Part shown: one piece after another, positions 33,733 to 41,757 of the stretch | Layout: every line of letters starts with the position of its first letter | Numbering within the stretch: the stretch's first letter is position 1 | Assembly: GCF_016862395.1 (NCBI RefSeq) | Contig: NZ_BOMW01000060.1 | Span: forward strand, 20,859 to 84,858 | Length of the DNA stretch: 64,000 bases | From: Actinoplanes siamensis | GTDB taxonomy: Bacteria; Actinomycetota; Actinomycetes; Mycobacteriales; Micromonosporaceae | Direction of reading: 5' to 3' | Position numbers and translations under genes: made by a program | Notes under the pieces: generated by a model | What the model was told of the DNA's origin: nothing | Seen by the model: only the letters and a program-made list of their open reading frames with translations | Databases searched by the model: none

Positions 33733-34296
33733 ATGGCGCAACTCGTCCATCTCAACGGCCCGCCGGGCATCGGCAAGTCCACTCTGTCAGCGCTCTACGC
33801 CGACCGGCATCCCGGCACGCTGAACCTCGACGTCGACACCCTGCACCACCTGGTCGGCGGATGGCAGGATGAGGAGACCGACACCTGGCCGGTGGTCTGG
33901 TCGCTGGTCCGGGCGATGGCGGCGACCCACCTGGCCGGCGGGCACGACGTCGTCCTGCCGCAGTACTTCGCCAAGGTCGAGGAGATCACCGGCTTCGAGC
34001 GGTTGGCCGCCGAGCACGGCGCCGATTTCCGCGAGGTCGTCCTGCTCGACGAACGCGACCACGCGATCGAGCGGTTCAACCACCGCGCGATGGACAGCGA
34101 CGACCCGTGGATCAAGCACCACCACCGGCTGATCGAGCTGGGTGGCGGGGCCAGCGTGCTCGGCGCCATGTACGACAACCTGCTCGAGGTCGTCCGCCTG
34201 CGCCCATCCGCGGTGGTCGTGACCAGCGTTGCCGGCGCGGTGCCGGAAACCCTCCGGCTGCTGACCGAAGCGCTGTACGAACCGGTCCCGCGGTGA
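33733..34296 (+). CDS. P-loop kinase-like ATPase
   Basis: Small cytoplasmic P-loop protein of 187 residues, AAA_33/zeta-toxin-like or gluconokinase-like. Walker A is GPPGIGKST (about residues 9-17), followed by LNLDVDTLHHLVGGW, as expected for the strand carrying the catalytic Asp of small-molecule kinases, and later a VVLLDERDHAIERF region. Such proteins phosphorylate sugars, nucleosides or antibiotics; self-resistance by phosphorylation of the product and activation of a biosynthetic sugar are both plausible here. AAGGTG precedes the ATG, and a four-base overlap couples it to the GT2 gene. Confidence 0.82.
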   Translation: MAQLVHLNGPPGIGKSTLSALYADRHPGTLNLDVDTLHHLVGGWQDEETDTWPVVWSLVRAMAATHLAGGHDVVLPQYFAKVEEITGFERLAAEHGADFREVVLLDERDHAIERFNHRAMDSDDPWIKHHHRLIELGGGASVLGAMYDNLLEVVRLRPSAVVVTSVAGAVPETLRLLTEALYEPVPR

Positions 34297-35198
34297 TCCG
34301 GTTCAGCGTGGTCGTGCCGGTACGGTCGGCCGGGGAGTTCGTCGATGAATGCCTGCGGTCGATACGGCGACAGGCCGGCGTACCGTTGGAGATCATCGCC
34401 GTCGACGACGCTTCCCCGGACCACAGCGGGCCGATCCTTGACCGGCACGCCGTCGAAGACCCCCGGGTCACCGTCCTGCACCTGTCCCGCAGCCAGGGCG
34501 TCGGTCCGGCCCGCAACCTGGCGATCGCCCAAGCGCGCGGGGAGTACCTGGTGTTCCTGGACGCCGACGACGCCTTCCGGGATGATGACGTCCTGGCCGG
34601 CCTGGACGCCGACCTGGCCGCCACCGGCGACCCGGACCTGCTGCTGTTCCACTACGAGGAGCGCCGGCCGTGCGGTCTGACTCGGCACATGCGGCTGGGC
34701 CGGGTCATCGCGCCGGGCGGCCCACGCCGGGTGAGCCGGGCCGAGCGCCCCGAGGTGCTGTGCTCGTCCTGGGTGTGCTGGAACAAGGCATACCGCCGGG
34801 ATTTCGTCGCCGCCGCCGATCTGACCTTCCCGCCCGGCTACTACGAGGATTTCGCGTGGTCGATCCCGGCGCTGCTGGCAGCTGGCCGGATGGCCGTGTC
34901 GGAGCGGATCGGGGTGCGCTACCGCCGCTGCCGGACTACCAGCGTCAGCCGCCTCCCGGGCCCGCGACACCTGGAGGTGTTCGACCAGTTCGAGCGGATC
35001 CTGGCGTACCTGGCGGCGCACCCCGAACACGACTCGGCCGGCGCCCGGCGCGCCCTGGCCGCCAGCACCCGGACGTTCCTACGCAGCCGCACCGACCGGC
35101 TGCGGGTGCTCCCGCCGGACCTGCTGGGCGAGTTCCGCCGCCGCACCGCCGAGGTCACCGCCCGGATAGGCGGACTTGAGGGGACGTGTCCGCGGTGA
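34293..35198 (+). CDS. Glycosyltransferase family 2
   Basis: Inverting GT-A glycosyltransferase of 301 residues. It opens with FSVVVPVRSAGEFVDECL and has AVDDASPDHSG and the metal-binding FLDADDAF (DxD), then a YYEDFAWSIPALLAAGR segment containing the ED pair near the catalytic base. The start is the GTG overlapping the kinase stop. It lies immediately before the ABC transporter genes. This is the third glycosyltransferase of the forward arm, after GT8 and GT4, so the product probably carries several sugars. Confidence 0.92.
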   Translation: MIRFSVVVPVRSAGEFVDECLRSIRRQAGVPLEIIAVDDASPDHSGPILDRHAVEDPRVTVLHLSRSQGVGPARNLAIAQARGEYLVFLDADDAFRDDDVLAGLDADLAATGDPDLLLFHYEERRPCGLTRHMRLGRVIAPGGPRRVSRAERPEVLCSSWVCWNKAYRRDFVAAADLTFPPGYYEDFAWSIPALLAAGRMAVSERIGVRYRRCRTTSVSRLPGPRHLEVFDQFERILAYLAAHPEHDSAGARRALAASTRTFLRSRTDRLRVLPPDLLGEFRRRTAEVTARIGGLEGTCPR

Positions 35199-36214
35199 TC
35201 ACCGCCGAGGGGCTGACCATGCGCTTCCGGCGGCCGGTCAAACGCCCAGGCCTGGCCGGCTCGCTCAAGCACCTGGTCCATCCGGAGTACACCTGGGCCA
35301 CCGCGGTCGCCGACGTCAACCTGTCGATCGAGCCGGGCGAGTCGGTCGCCTACGTCGGCCCGAACGGCGCCGGCAAGTCGACCACCATCAAGCTGCTGTG
35401 CGGCATCCTGATCCCGTCGGCCGGCCGGGTCGAGGTGTGCGGGCTCCAGCCACACCGCAACCGGCAGCGCAACGCCGCCAACATCTCGGTAGTCTTCGGC
35501 CAGCGTACCCAGCTGTGGTGGGACATCCCGGTGATCGAGTCGCTGCGGCTGCTCGGCGACATCTACTCGGTCCCGGCCACCGAGTACCAGCGCAACCTGA
35601 CCGAGATGGTGGACGTGCTCGACCTGGCGCCGTTGCTGCCGGTCCCGGTCCGGCAGCTGTCACTGGGCCAGCGCATGCGTTGCGACCTGGCCGCCGCGCT
35701 GATCCATTCGCCACGCGTGCTGTTCCTGGACGAGCCGACCATCGGCCTGGACGTCGCCGTCAAGGCCAAGCTGCGCGAACTGGTAGGGCGAATGGTCCGC
35801 GAACGCGGCCTCACGTTGATGCTCACCTCGCACGACGTGGGGGACATCGAGCAGCTGTGCCCGCGCCTGGTGATGCTCGACGCCGGCCGGGTGGTCTACG
35901 ACGGCCGCTATGCCGAGCTCAGCCGGCGGTTCGCGTGGGAAACCAAGATCACCGCGAGCTCGGCAGTCCCGCTCGACGGGCACCCGGAGCTGGCGGTCGC
36001 GCAGATCCCCGGCGTCACCCGGACCGACCGACCGGACGGCACGACGCTGCGGGTGTGGTTCGACAACCGGGTGGCCACCTGCGGCACGGTCGTCGCCGGC
36101 ATCGTCGACCAGTTCCGGATCTCCGACCTCGCGGTCGACGAGGGCGCGGCCGAGGACGTGATCCGCCGCCTGTACTCCGGCGACCTGGAGTACTCCACCG
36201 AGGAACCGGCGTGA
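35186..36214 (+). CDS. ABC-2 type exporter ATPase subunit
   Basis: ATP-binding subunit of about 340 residues for a three-gene exporter of the COG4586/4587/3694 type. Walker A is GPNGAGKST, the signature is QLSLGQRMRC (LSLGQ), Walker B is VLFLDEPT and the H-loop is LTSHD. A C-terminal region of ~110 residues with an RVWFDNRVATCG strand is typical of this group. The GTG at 35186 is annotated; a GTG at 35195, overlapping the GT2 stop by four bases, is equally plausible. It should power export of the cluster's product and give self-protection. Confidence 0.92.
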   Translation: MSAVITAEGLTMRFRRPVKRPGLAGSLKHLVHPEYTWATAVADVNLSIEPGESVAYVGPNGAGKSTTIKLLCGILIPSAGRVEVCGLQPHRNRQRNAANISVVFGQRTQLWWDIPVIESLRLLGDIYSVPATEYQRNLTEMVDVLDLAPLLPVPVRQLSLGQRMRCDLAAALIHSPRVLFLDEPTIGLDVAVKAKLRELVGRMVRERGLTLMLTSHDVGDIEQLCPRLVMLDAGRVVYDGRYAELSRRFAWETKITASSAVPLDGHPELAVAQIPGVTRTDRPDGTTLRVWFDNRVATCGTVVAGIVDQFRISDLAVDEGAAEDVIRRLYSGDLEYSTEEPA

Positions 36215-37044
36215 CGACCACGACCCCTTCGGCCGGGCAGCGCACCCGTCCCTGGCCCCGATACCTGTCGATCGCACAGGTCAGCCTCCAGGACGCCGTC
36301 GCGTACCGGGTCTCCACGATCATCGGGATCGGGGTGGCCTTCCTCTGGGTGCTGATCCTGTACTTCCTGTGGCGGGCGGCCTACGCCCGCGCCCCGCTGA
36401 CCGCCGGATACACCTGGCCGGAGATGCGCACCTACGTAGTGCTGGCGTTCGGGATCAACGCGCTGGTCGGCTGGCGGGTCGGCTCCCTGATGATGGCCAC
36501 CGTCCGGACCGGTGACGTGGTCTTCGACTACGTCCGCCCGCTCAACTACTGCTTCGCCCAGCTATTCCGGGCCTGCGGATACTGCCTGGTCGAAGGCTTG
36601 GTCAGCCTGGCGATGTGCCTGCTGGTCGGGTTCGCCTTCCTGCACATCGCCGCACCGGCGTCGCCGGCCGATGCGCTCCTGTTCGCGGTGTCGCTGCTGC
36701 TGGGCGTACTGACCAAAGCGCTTTTTGTCTTCCTGGTCTCGCTGCTCGCTTTCTGGACACTGTCCGGGCTCGGCCTGATGTGGGCCCAGCAGGCGGTGAT
36801 TCAGGTGTTCAGCGGCACGATCGTGCCGCTCGCACTGATGCCCGACTGGTTGCGTACGCTCGCCGCAATCCTGCCGCTGCGCGGCATCGTCGCCACCCCG
36901 CTCACCCTCTACCTGGGCAAAGCCGACCCGCCCACCGCTCTCGGGCTGCTCGCTCTGCAGGCAGGCTGGGTCGCCGCTCTCCTGCTGCTGGCCAACGTGG
37001 CCTGGCGCCGCGCCTTCGATGTGGCCGAGATCCAGGGAGGCTGA
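36211..37044 (+). CDS. ABC-2 type transporter permease (subunit 1)
   Basis: Membrane subunit of 277 residues with about six membrane helices. Helices near residues 38-55 (IIGIGVAFLWVLILYFLW), 72-88 and 118-150 are clear, and VVFDYVRPLNY is a mark of the COG4587 family (RPL after the second helix). Its GTG start overlaps the ATPase stop. With the following gene it forms the heterodimeric channel. Confidence 0.9.
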   Translation: MTTTTPSAGQRTRPWPRYLSIAQVSLQDAVAYRVSTIIGIGVAFLWVLILYFLWRAAYARAPLTAGYTWPEMRTYVVLAFGINALVGWRVGSLMMATVRTGDVVFDYVRPLNYCFAQLFRACGYCLVEGLVSLAMCLLVGFAFLHIAAPASPADALLFAVSLLLGVLTKALFVFLVSLLAFWTLSGLGLMWAQQAVIQVFSGTIVPLALMPDWLRTLAAILPLRGIVATPLTLYLGKADPPTALGLLALQAGWVAALLLLANVAWRRAFDVAEIQGG

Positions 37045-37047
37045 CCG

Positions 37048-37839
37048 GTGCACGCCATCCGCATCGTCCTGCGGCTGCAACTCGCCCAGCTCCGCTCCGC
37101 GTTGATCTATCGCGGCGACTTCTGGATCGGCGTCGCCGGCGCTATCCTCACCCAGGCGTCCGCCCTGGTCTTCCTGCTCAGCTACTTCTCGCACGTCGAC
37201 CGGCTGGGCGGCTGGACCGCCTGGGAGGTGTTGATCCTCGGCGGCATCACCACCTCCGCGGTCGGCCTGACCGAACTGTTCGCCGACGGCATGTGGACGC
37301 TGCGCGCAGCGGTCAGCGACGGCTCGTTCGACCGGGTCCTGGTCCGGCCCCTGGCCCCGGTCCTGCAGCAGATCGGCTCGCTGGCCTCGATTCACGGCCT
37401 GGGCAGCCTCGGCACCGGAATCCTGATGCTGACCGCCGGCCTCACCCACACATCGGCCCCCACCCGCTGGTGGGCACTCCCGGTGATCGTCCTTGCGGTC
37501 CTGTGCGGCGCGGTCCTGTGCGGCGCCCTCGCCCTGCTGGCAAATCTGATCGTCTTCTGGGAGCCGGCGGCCCAGAGCGCGGTGCCCACCATCGTCATGA
37601 GCATGCGCGACTTCTCGCGATTTCCGCTGAACGTCTATCCCGGCGGCATCCGGGCGGTGCTCACCCTGATCCTTCCGTACGCCCTGGTCACCTATCTCCC
37701 CACCAGCGTCGTCCTGGATAAACCGGGCGCGCCGGCCTGGTGGGTCGTGACCCCGATCGCGGCGGCGGGCGCCGGGGTGGCGGTGACCGCACTGGTCTGG
37801 CGCATCGGGATCATCCGGTATCGGGGGGCGGGTCACTAG
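37048..37839 (+). CDS. ABC-2 type transporter permease (subunit 2)
   Basis: Second membrane subunit, 263 residues, COG3694-like, with six predicted helices. FDRVLVRPLAPVLQQI parallels the RPL motif of subunit 1, as usual for this paired family. It begins three bases after subunit 1. It is the last gene of the forward arm that starts at 24827; the export system is thus co-transcribed with the biosynthetic genes. Confidence 0.9.
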   Translation: MHAIRIVLRLQLAQLRSALIYRGDFWIGVAGAILTQASALVFLLSYFSHVDRLGGWTAWEVLILGGITTSAVGLTELFADGMWTLRAAVSDGSFDRVLVRPLAPVLQQIGSLASIHGLGSLGTGILMLTAGLTHTSAPTRWWALPVIVLAVLCGAVLCGALALLANLIVFWEPAAQSAVPTIVMSMRDFSRFPLNVYPGGIRAVLTLILPYALVTYLPTSVVLDKPGAPAWWVVTPIAAAGAGVAVTALVWRIGIIRYRGAGH

Positions 37840-37916
37840 CGGGCCGCCGATGCCCGATGGGCGCTGCCGTCCGGCGCGCTCAGCGGGACAGCCGGATCCG
37901 GACCCGGAGACGCTCG

Positions 37917-37994
37917 GCCGAGTTCCTCGCCTTCCTCGAGAGCCTGCGCCGGCACTGGCCCGGACCGACGCTCCACCTGACCCTGGGCAGGCGA
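37917..37994 (+). pseudogene. Possible IS630-type transposase remnant
   Basis: The frame reads AEFLAFLESLRRHWPGPTLH, resembling the segment just before the second Asp (LDN) of IS630-family DDE transposases; the following residues diverge (TLGRR). There is no start, no rest of the gene and no inverted repeats. It lies exactly between the two converging arms of the biosynthetic cluster. A perfect palindrome CCGGATCCGG is nearby but is not a terminator. Confidence 0.4.
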
Positions 37995-38003
37995 ACCCGC
38001 CGG

Positions 38004-39056
38004 TCAACCGGCCGCCCAATCGAAGCGGGCCGCACCGGTGTCGAGGTCGACCTCCACCGACACCCGCTCGAAGTCACGGCGCAGGCGCAAGCCGCCGTCG
38101 AGCCGTTCCGCCGGACCGCGCGGGGCGCCGATCGGTCGCAGGTACGGGGCGAACGTCTCGCGGCCCAGCCCCGGCAACGGAAAGCGTAAGTAGCTGTTGC
38201 TCCCGGCGCTGCACAGGAAGCAGGCGAGGCTGAACCTGAGCGCCTCGGCCGGGTCCGGGCGCGCGTCCGGCTTGGAGCCGAAGACCACCACCTTGTTCCG
38301 CCGGTCCAAGGCGGAGACCAGATCCAGGTCAGCGAGCATCCAGGCCGGCTCCGCGGACGGAGCCGCCCCGCAACCGAAGGATTCCAGCAGTACCCCGTCG
38401 GCCAGGCCGGCATCCAGGTAGCGCCGGCCGCCGTCGGGCCACCAGGGTGAGCTCTTGATGCCGTTGTACAGGATGGGCCGGTCGGGCAGGGCCGCGCGCA
38501 GGTCGGCCAGCAGGATGTCGACGCCGGCGGCGAGCGCGGCGGCGACCTCGTGACCGAGGGCGGCGGCCTTCACATGTCTGCGCATCACGTACTGCTTGAT
38601 GCCGTCGACGTGGACGCCGTCCCAGCCCTCCTCGAGCACCCGGTCGACGATCGTCGTCACCCACCATTTCCGCAGCTCCGGATGGCTGGTGTCCCAGGCG
38701 AAGATGTCCTGGTGGTGCGGCATGCTCAGGTATTCGCCGCCGTCCGGGTGCCGGACGATGTAGTCCTGCGGCACCCGGGCGACCGCGGCCGCGGCGTGGA
38801 AGGCCGAGAACTGATCGTTGACCGCCCAGAAGCAGTGGACACGCAGGTCCGGGTTGATCTCCTTGAGCCGGCGCAGGGCGATCGCGTTGCCGGCCTCGGT
38901 GCTGCCGTGCCGGGTGCGGCCGACCCATTTGCCGAGCACGACGATCCGGTGCTCGTGAGCCAGGAACTCGGCCTGCGCGTCCGTCAGCCCGTCGCCGTAC
39001 TCGGCGCCGTCCACGTGGGCGAAGAGCGGGAGCGAGTCCCAGTGGCCCGTGGTCAT
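38004..39056 (-). CDS. Glycosidase-like TIM-barrel protein (GHL15-like)
   Basis: Protein of 350 residues resembling the hypothetical glycoside hydrolase group GHL15 and related TIM barrels. Barrel-like strands are visible: FAHVDGAEYGDGLTD, IVVLGKWVG, LRVHCFWAVND, the Asp-containing DGVHVDGIKQY, ILYNGIKSS and VLLESFGCGA, so acidic residues at strand ends (VDG and LES) could be catalytic. No signal peptide is present, so it acts inside the cell. The ATG overlaps the cyclase stop (ATGA), making it part of the reverse operon. It may trim a glycosylated intermediate or activate a stored precursor; activity is inferred. Confidence 0.65.
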   Translation of the reverse strand: MTTGHWDSLPLFAHVDGAEYGDGLTDAQAEFLAHEHRIVVLGKWVGRTRHGSTEAGNAIALRRLKEINPDLRVHCFWAVNDQFSAFHAAAAVARVPQDYIVRHPDGGEYLSMPHHQDIFAWDTSHPELRKWWVTTIVDRVLEEGWDGVHVDGIKQYVMRRHVKAAALGHEVAAALAAGVDILLADLRAALPDRPILYNGIKSSPWWPDGGRRYLDAGLADGVLLESFGCGAAPSAEPAWMLADLDLVSALDRRNKVVVFGSKPDARPDPAEALRFSLACFLCSAGSNSYLRFPLPGLGRETFAPYLRPIGAPRGPAERLDGGLRLRRDFERVSVEVDLDTGAARFDWAAG

Positions 39057-40150
39057 GCCGACAGGTCGATCCGGTCGAGCCCGGCGGCGACCTCGGCGGC
39101 CTCCCCGGGGGTGACGTCGGTGAGCTTCTCCAGATCGCCGAAACCGTGCGCGACGACGACGGTCAGGTACTTGCCGACCTGCTTTTTCTTGTCCTGACCG
39201 AGGTGGTGCAGCAGGTCGGCCCAACGCACCTGGGGGGTCGGCAGGTCGCGGACCAGTCGGTACACCACCTCGTCGACGGGGGCGACAAAGTCGGCGGAGG
39301 CTCGGCCCCGATGCTGCGACAGCCGATTGGCGAAACTGATGCCGATCGCCACGGCCAGCCCGTGTGGGACCTGGAAGTGGGTGGTGGCCTCCAGGGCGTG
39401 GCCGAACTCGTGGCCGTAATTGAGCAGCTGCCGCTTGCCCCGGTCGAACTCGTCCTCCTCGATGTACCCCTTCTTGACCAGCAGCCCGGCGGTGATCTGC
39501 CGGGTGCAGGCGTCCGACTCGGCGTCCAGTAGCGCATCCAGGTCGGCGGCGTAGGCGGTGAAGGCGTCCGCGCCGCGCATCACGAAGACCTTCAGCAGTT
39601 CCGCGCAGCCGCTGGCCCGCTGGTTGCGGGGGAGCGAGCCGACCGCCTGCGGGTCGATCAGGACGCGGTCGGCCCGGCCGAACAGGCCGAGGATGTTCTT
39701 GCTGGTGGAGAAGTTCAGGCAGATCTTGGCGCCAATGCTGCTGTCGGCCTGGGCCAGCAGCGTGGTGGGCAGATGCCACCACTTGAGGCCGCGCAGGAAG
39801 GTCTGGCAGGCGAATCCGGCGGTGTCCTGGGTGACGCCACCGCCCACGACGACCACGGTGGTGCTGCGGCGGACCTTGAGGTCGGTGAACGCCCGGTACA
39901 ACTCTTGCACGCCATCCAGCGTCTTGGTGGCCTCGGTCGCGACGAACGGGATGACCTTGCTCTTGTCGGCGAACCAGGGGCTGTCCGAGCACAGCTCGGC
40001 GATCCTGGAGTCGGCCACCACGACGTAGTCTCCGGCCAGCTCGGCAAGGTACGGCCGGGCGGCTTCGGCGGAGGTCAGCAGCGACGGGTGTACGGAAACG
40101 GCGTAGTCACCGAGGGCCGAGGCGACCTCGAAGGTCCGGTATGCGGTCAC
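39053..40150 (-). CDS. Sugar phosphate cyclase, dehydroquinate-synthase-like
   Basis: NAD- and metal-dependent cyclase of 365 residues in the dehydroquinate synthase superfamily, which also makes 2-deoxy-scyllo-inosose and epi-valiolones. It shows VVGGGVTQDTAGF, LPTTLLAQADSSIGAK, SKNILGLFG, the metal-ligand Glu in CAELLKVF, and the histidines in LLNYGHEFGHALE and VPHGLAVAIG. Many dehydroquinate-synthase residues are kept, but KWWH, ICLNF and HGL (usually HGE) differ, so primary shikimate function is unlikely. With the adjoining SIS isomerase domain a heptulose phosphate substrate is attractive. GTGA overlap couples it to the upstream fusion gene. Confidence 0.85.
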   Translation of the reverse strand: MTAYRTFEVASALGDYAVSVHPSLLTSAEAARPYLAELAGDYVVVADSRIAELCSDSPWFADKSKVIPFVATEATKTLDGVQELYRAFTDLKVRRSTTVVVVGGGVTQDTAGFACQTFLRGLKWWHLPTTLLAQADSSIGAKICLNFSTSKNILGLFGRADRVLIDPQAVGSLPRNQRASGCAELLKVFVMRGADAFTAYAADLDALLDAESDACTRQITAGLLVKKGYIEEDEFDRGKRQLLNYGHEFGHALEATTHFQVPHGLAVAIGISFANRLSQHRGRASADFVAPVDEVVYRLVRDLPTPQVRWADLLHHLGQDKKKQVGKYLTVVVAHGFGDLEKLTDVTPGEAAEVAAGLDRIDLSA

Positions 40151-41757
40151 GCCGTCACCGTCCTGCCACCGGCCCGCCGCGCGGCCAGTTCGGTGATGTG
40201 TTCCTTCAACGCGTGCCCCAGTGCCATGTGCAGGTCCTCCACCGGTCCGTAGTCGTCGATGTCGCTCGGGGTGTTGACGCTCAAGTGCGCGATCTTGGCG
40301 GCCCGGCCGCCGTCGAAACCGGTGACCGCGACAGTGTGGGCGCCGTGCTCGGCGGCGTGTTCCAGCAGCCGCAGGATGTTGGGCGAGTTGCCGCTGGCCG
40401 AGATCGCCACGACCACGTCGCCAGGGTGCAGCGCGTCGCGGATCTCCTCGGTGAAGACGCCCTCGTACCCGCGGTCGTTGGCGGCCGCGGTAATCAGCGA
40501 GATGTTCTGGCCGAGCGCCATCGCCCGCAGCCCGCGGCCGCCTTGGAAGGTGTTGCGCAGGTCGGTGGCCCAGTGCCCGGCGGTCGCGGCGCTGCCCCCG
40601 TTTCCGGCGATCCAGATCGTCCGGCCCCGGTCGTGTGCGGCCAGGCACAGCCGGCCCAGTTCGACCAGCCGGTCCCACTCCGCGGTGGCCACCAGCCGGC
40701 CCAGCCGGGACCGGTAGCGGGCGACCGCGTCGATCTGCCGGTCCGCGGCGCCGGGCCAGTCGGTGCCGCCCAGTGCGGCGTAGTAGACCCGGTCGACCAG
40801 CCGCATCATGTCGAGGGCGTCGTCGATGCCGCACAGGCCGTCGTCGTCGCCGTCGGTGACGAACCGGGCGAAGGCGGCCAGCTCACGTTCCCAGGAATCG
40901 TCGGTCTCGAAGGTGTGGCGGGTAACCGGGCCGGTCGTGTCCCGGCCGCGGCGTACGGTCAGAGTCTCGGCGGCGCCGTCCGCCGCCCGGTACGACCGGG
41001 ACCCGGTGACCAGCCCGTCCAGCAGCAGACTGCCCTCGCTGAAGGCCAGTTCGAGCTGGAAGGTGTGCCGCCACTGGGTCGCCGAGGAGTGCACCGAGGC
41101 GACCGCGCCGCCTGCGGTGCGCAGCAGGGCGAAGACGTTGTCGTCGGCGGTCGCCGCCCACAGCGGGACGCCGGCCATCGCCTGCACCTCGGTGAACTCG
41201 CCGCAGAAGCGCCGGACCAGGTCGAGCAGGTGGATGCCCTGGTCCAGGAAGATGCCCCCGCCGGCGACGGCCGGGTCGGCGCGCCAGCCGGTCATCCCGG
41301 ACTTGCCGTATACGCCCCGGGCGAACAGCAGCCGGCCCAGCTCGCCACCTCGGGCCAGGCCCAACGCCTGGCGGACCGACCCGTGGTGTCGGTGGTTGAA
41401 GCCGAATGCGAGCCGGCCCGGCGCGGTACGGGCGACCGCGGCCATGTCCTCGGTCTCGGCCGTCGATCGACCGGCCGGTTTCTCGCAGAACACGTGCTTG
41501 CCGGCGCCCAGCGCCTCCCTCACCACCTGGGCGGTCACGTCGTTGGTGGTGCAGACCAGCACAACGTCCAGGTCCGGCTCGGTGGCCAGCATTCGGCGGT
41601 GGTCGGTGTGCACCGGTACGCGGTCCGGCGCCTCGACGCCCCGAGGGTCGCAGACCGCCGCCAGTTCGTAGTGCTCGGGCAGGGCGCGCACGGCGGCGGC
41701 CCGGCGGCGGCCGGCCGATCCCAGCCCGACGATGGCGACGCGCAGCGGCTGGTTCAT
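40147..41757 (-). CDS. Gfo/Idh/MocA dehydrogenase - SIS sugar isomerase fusion
   Basis: Fusion protein of 536 residues. Residues ~1-335 are a Gfo/Idh dehydrogenase (AIVGLGSAGRRRAAAV, HVFCEKPAGRS with EKP intact, GGIFLDQGIHLLDLVRRFCG). Residues ~345-525 are a SIS domain of the phosphoheptose isomerase GmhA type (WIAGNGGSAATAGHWATDL, AISASGNSPNILRLLEHA, HMALGHALKEH). Such SIS enzymes convert sedoheptulose 7-phosphate to heptose phosphates. The fusion implies successive steps on the same sugar, feeding the cyclase encoded next. ATGA and GTGA overlaps tie it to both neighbours. Confidence 0.88.
   Translation of the reverse strand: MNQPLRVAIVGLGSAGRRRAAAVRALPEHYELAAVCDPRGVEAPDRVPVHTDHRRMLATEPDLDVVLVCTTNDVTAQVVREALGAGKHVFCEKPAGRSTAETEDMAAVARTAPGRLAFGFNHRHHGSVRQALGLARGGELGRLLFARGVYGKSGMTGWRADPAVAGGGIFLDQGIHLLDLVRRFCGEFTEVQAMAGVPLWAATADDNVFALLRTAGGAVASVHSSATQWRHTFQLELAFSEGSLLLDGLVTGSRSYRAADGAAETLTVRRGRDTTGPVTRHTFETDDSWERELAAFARFVTDGDDDGLCGIDDALDMMRLVDRVYYAALGGTDWPGAADRQIDAVARYRSRLGRLVATAEWDRLVELGRLCLAAHDRGRTIWIAGNGGSAATAGHWATDLRNTFQGGRGLRAMALGQNISLITAAANDRGYEGVFTEEIRDALHPGDVVVAISASGNSPNILRLLEHAAEHGAHTVAVTGFDGGRAAKIAHLSVNTPSDIDDYGPVEDLHMALGHALKEHITELAARRAGGRTVTA

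Noticed and set aside
38004..39992. A 662-residue protein joining the glycosidase-like gene to upstream sequence
   Set aside because: The upstream part lies in the wrong frame inside the cyclase gene. The ATG at 39056 overlaps the cyclase stop and gives the full barrel.
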